From: Acidobacteriota bacterium
GTDB taxonomy: Bacteria; Acidobacteriota; Terriglobia; Terriglobales; Acidobacteriaceae
Reading direction: 5' to 3'
DNA length: 5,876 nucleotides
Assembly (NCBI GenBank): GCA_003224995.1
Contig: QIAI01000056.1
Span: 417-6,292, forward strand
Part shown: piece after piece, positions 5,618-5,876 of the stretch
Numbering within the stretch: the stretch's first letter is position 1
Layout: the number at the start of each line of letters is the position of its first letter
Made by a program: the position numbers and the translations under genes
The notes under the pieces: model-generated
The model's input: only the letters and a program-made list of their open reading frames with translations
Told to the model about the DNA's origin: nothing
The model's database searches: none

Positions 5618-5659
5618 GATCAGGCTGTGGTAGGCTCTGCGCTGTCTGTGAACGCTTCC

Positions 5660-5876
5660 ATGCCTGACTCAAAACCACCCGTACGCATTTTACGTTTTGA
5701 GGGTTTCGAACTGGACCGGCGCGCGGGGGAATTGCGCAAGGGCGGAGTGAAGCTGCGGCTGCAGGGGCAACCTCTGGAGGTTTTGGCCACTCTGCTGGAG
5801 CGGGCGGGCGATCTGGTAACCCGCGAGGAACTTCGGGTGCAAGTCTGGCCGGCCAACACGTTTGTCGATTTCGACC
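5660..5876 (+). CDS. Winged-helix (Trans_reg_C / CadC-type) transcriptional regulator, N-terminal part
   Basis: 72 codons are visible and the gene runs off the window end. The sequence from Arg9 fits the OmpR/PhoB-type winged-helix DNA-binding domain: LRFEGFELDRRAGELRKGG (beta-sheet start), LRLQGQPLEVLATLLERAG (helix 1), VTREELRVQVWP (helices 2-3 entry) and TFVDFD. In OmpR-class response regulators this domain is C-terminal after a receiver; here it starts at the N-terminus, as in CadC-like proteins, and in Acidobacteriota such domains are often followed by a membrane segment and TPR or beta-propeller repeats outside this window. ATG 5660 has no clear Shine-Dalgarno; GTG 5648 is an in-frame alternative adding four residues. 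The ACTCTCACC triplet just upstream could be its operator. The target genes are unknown. Confidence 0.88.
   Translation, partial: MPDSKPPVRILRFEGFELDRRAGELRKGGVKLRLQGQPLEVLATLLERAGDLVTREELRVQVWPANTFVDFD

Noticed and set aside
5299..5667. Open frame across the repeat array with a recurring GRYVREENL peptide
   Set aside because: The peptide repetition follows from the DNA repeat being 150 bp out of step (a multiple of three). The frame is low in protein character and runs across the operator-like repeats into the regulator start.

Overview
The window looks like a chromosomal stretch from a moderately GC-rich, Gram-negative soil-type bacterium, most likely an Acidobacteriota member. The pointers are tandem Cys-containing prepilins, a winged-helix regulator start ending in 'W-P-x-x-T-F-V-D-F-D', and degenerate intergenic repeats. 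The lineage call is inference from protein style, not from a marker gene. All recognised genes lie on the + strand.

Layout: (1) 56-1547 holds two paralogous type IV prepilin genes. Each is followed by a strong intrinsic terminator, so they are separate transcription units; the second has a good candidate sigma-54 promoter at 791-807. (2) 1386-1746 is a gene-free spacer with two heptamer repeat tracts, several hairpins and an unusual translation start for the next gene. (3) 1747-4390 is a tightly coupled operon with ATGA overlaps: an ABC ATPase, an ABC-2 type permease, and a membrane-anchored TPR-like protein with a pseudopilin-like C-terminal motif. (4) 4538-5158 encodes a class I SAM-dependent methyltransferase with an uncertain start. 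(5) 5152-5572 is a three-copy degenerate tandem repeat, followed by a triple 9-bp direct repeat at 5576-5617. (6) 5660 to the window end is the N-terminal winged-helix domain of a transcriptional regulator cut by the window edge.

Together, regions 1-3 resemble a type IV pilus accessory locus. Pilin genes beside an ABC exporter pair recall Myxococcus xanthus, where pilA is neighboured by pilG-pilH-pilI and PilH/PilI form an ABC transporter needed for pilus biogenesis. The third operon product, anchored by one N-terminal segment and carrying a short GspG-like tail, is a plausible extra-cytoplasmic partner. The methyltransferase and the regulator show no visible link to pili. I see no defence system, integrase, insertion sequence, CRISPR array or RNA gene. 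The less ordinary material is in the non-coding parts: the hairpin between Shine-Dalgarno and start codon at 1713-1749, the sigma-54 site, and the nested repeat array.
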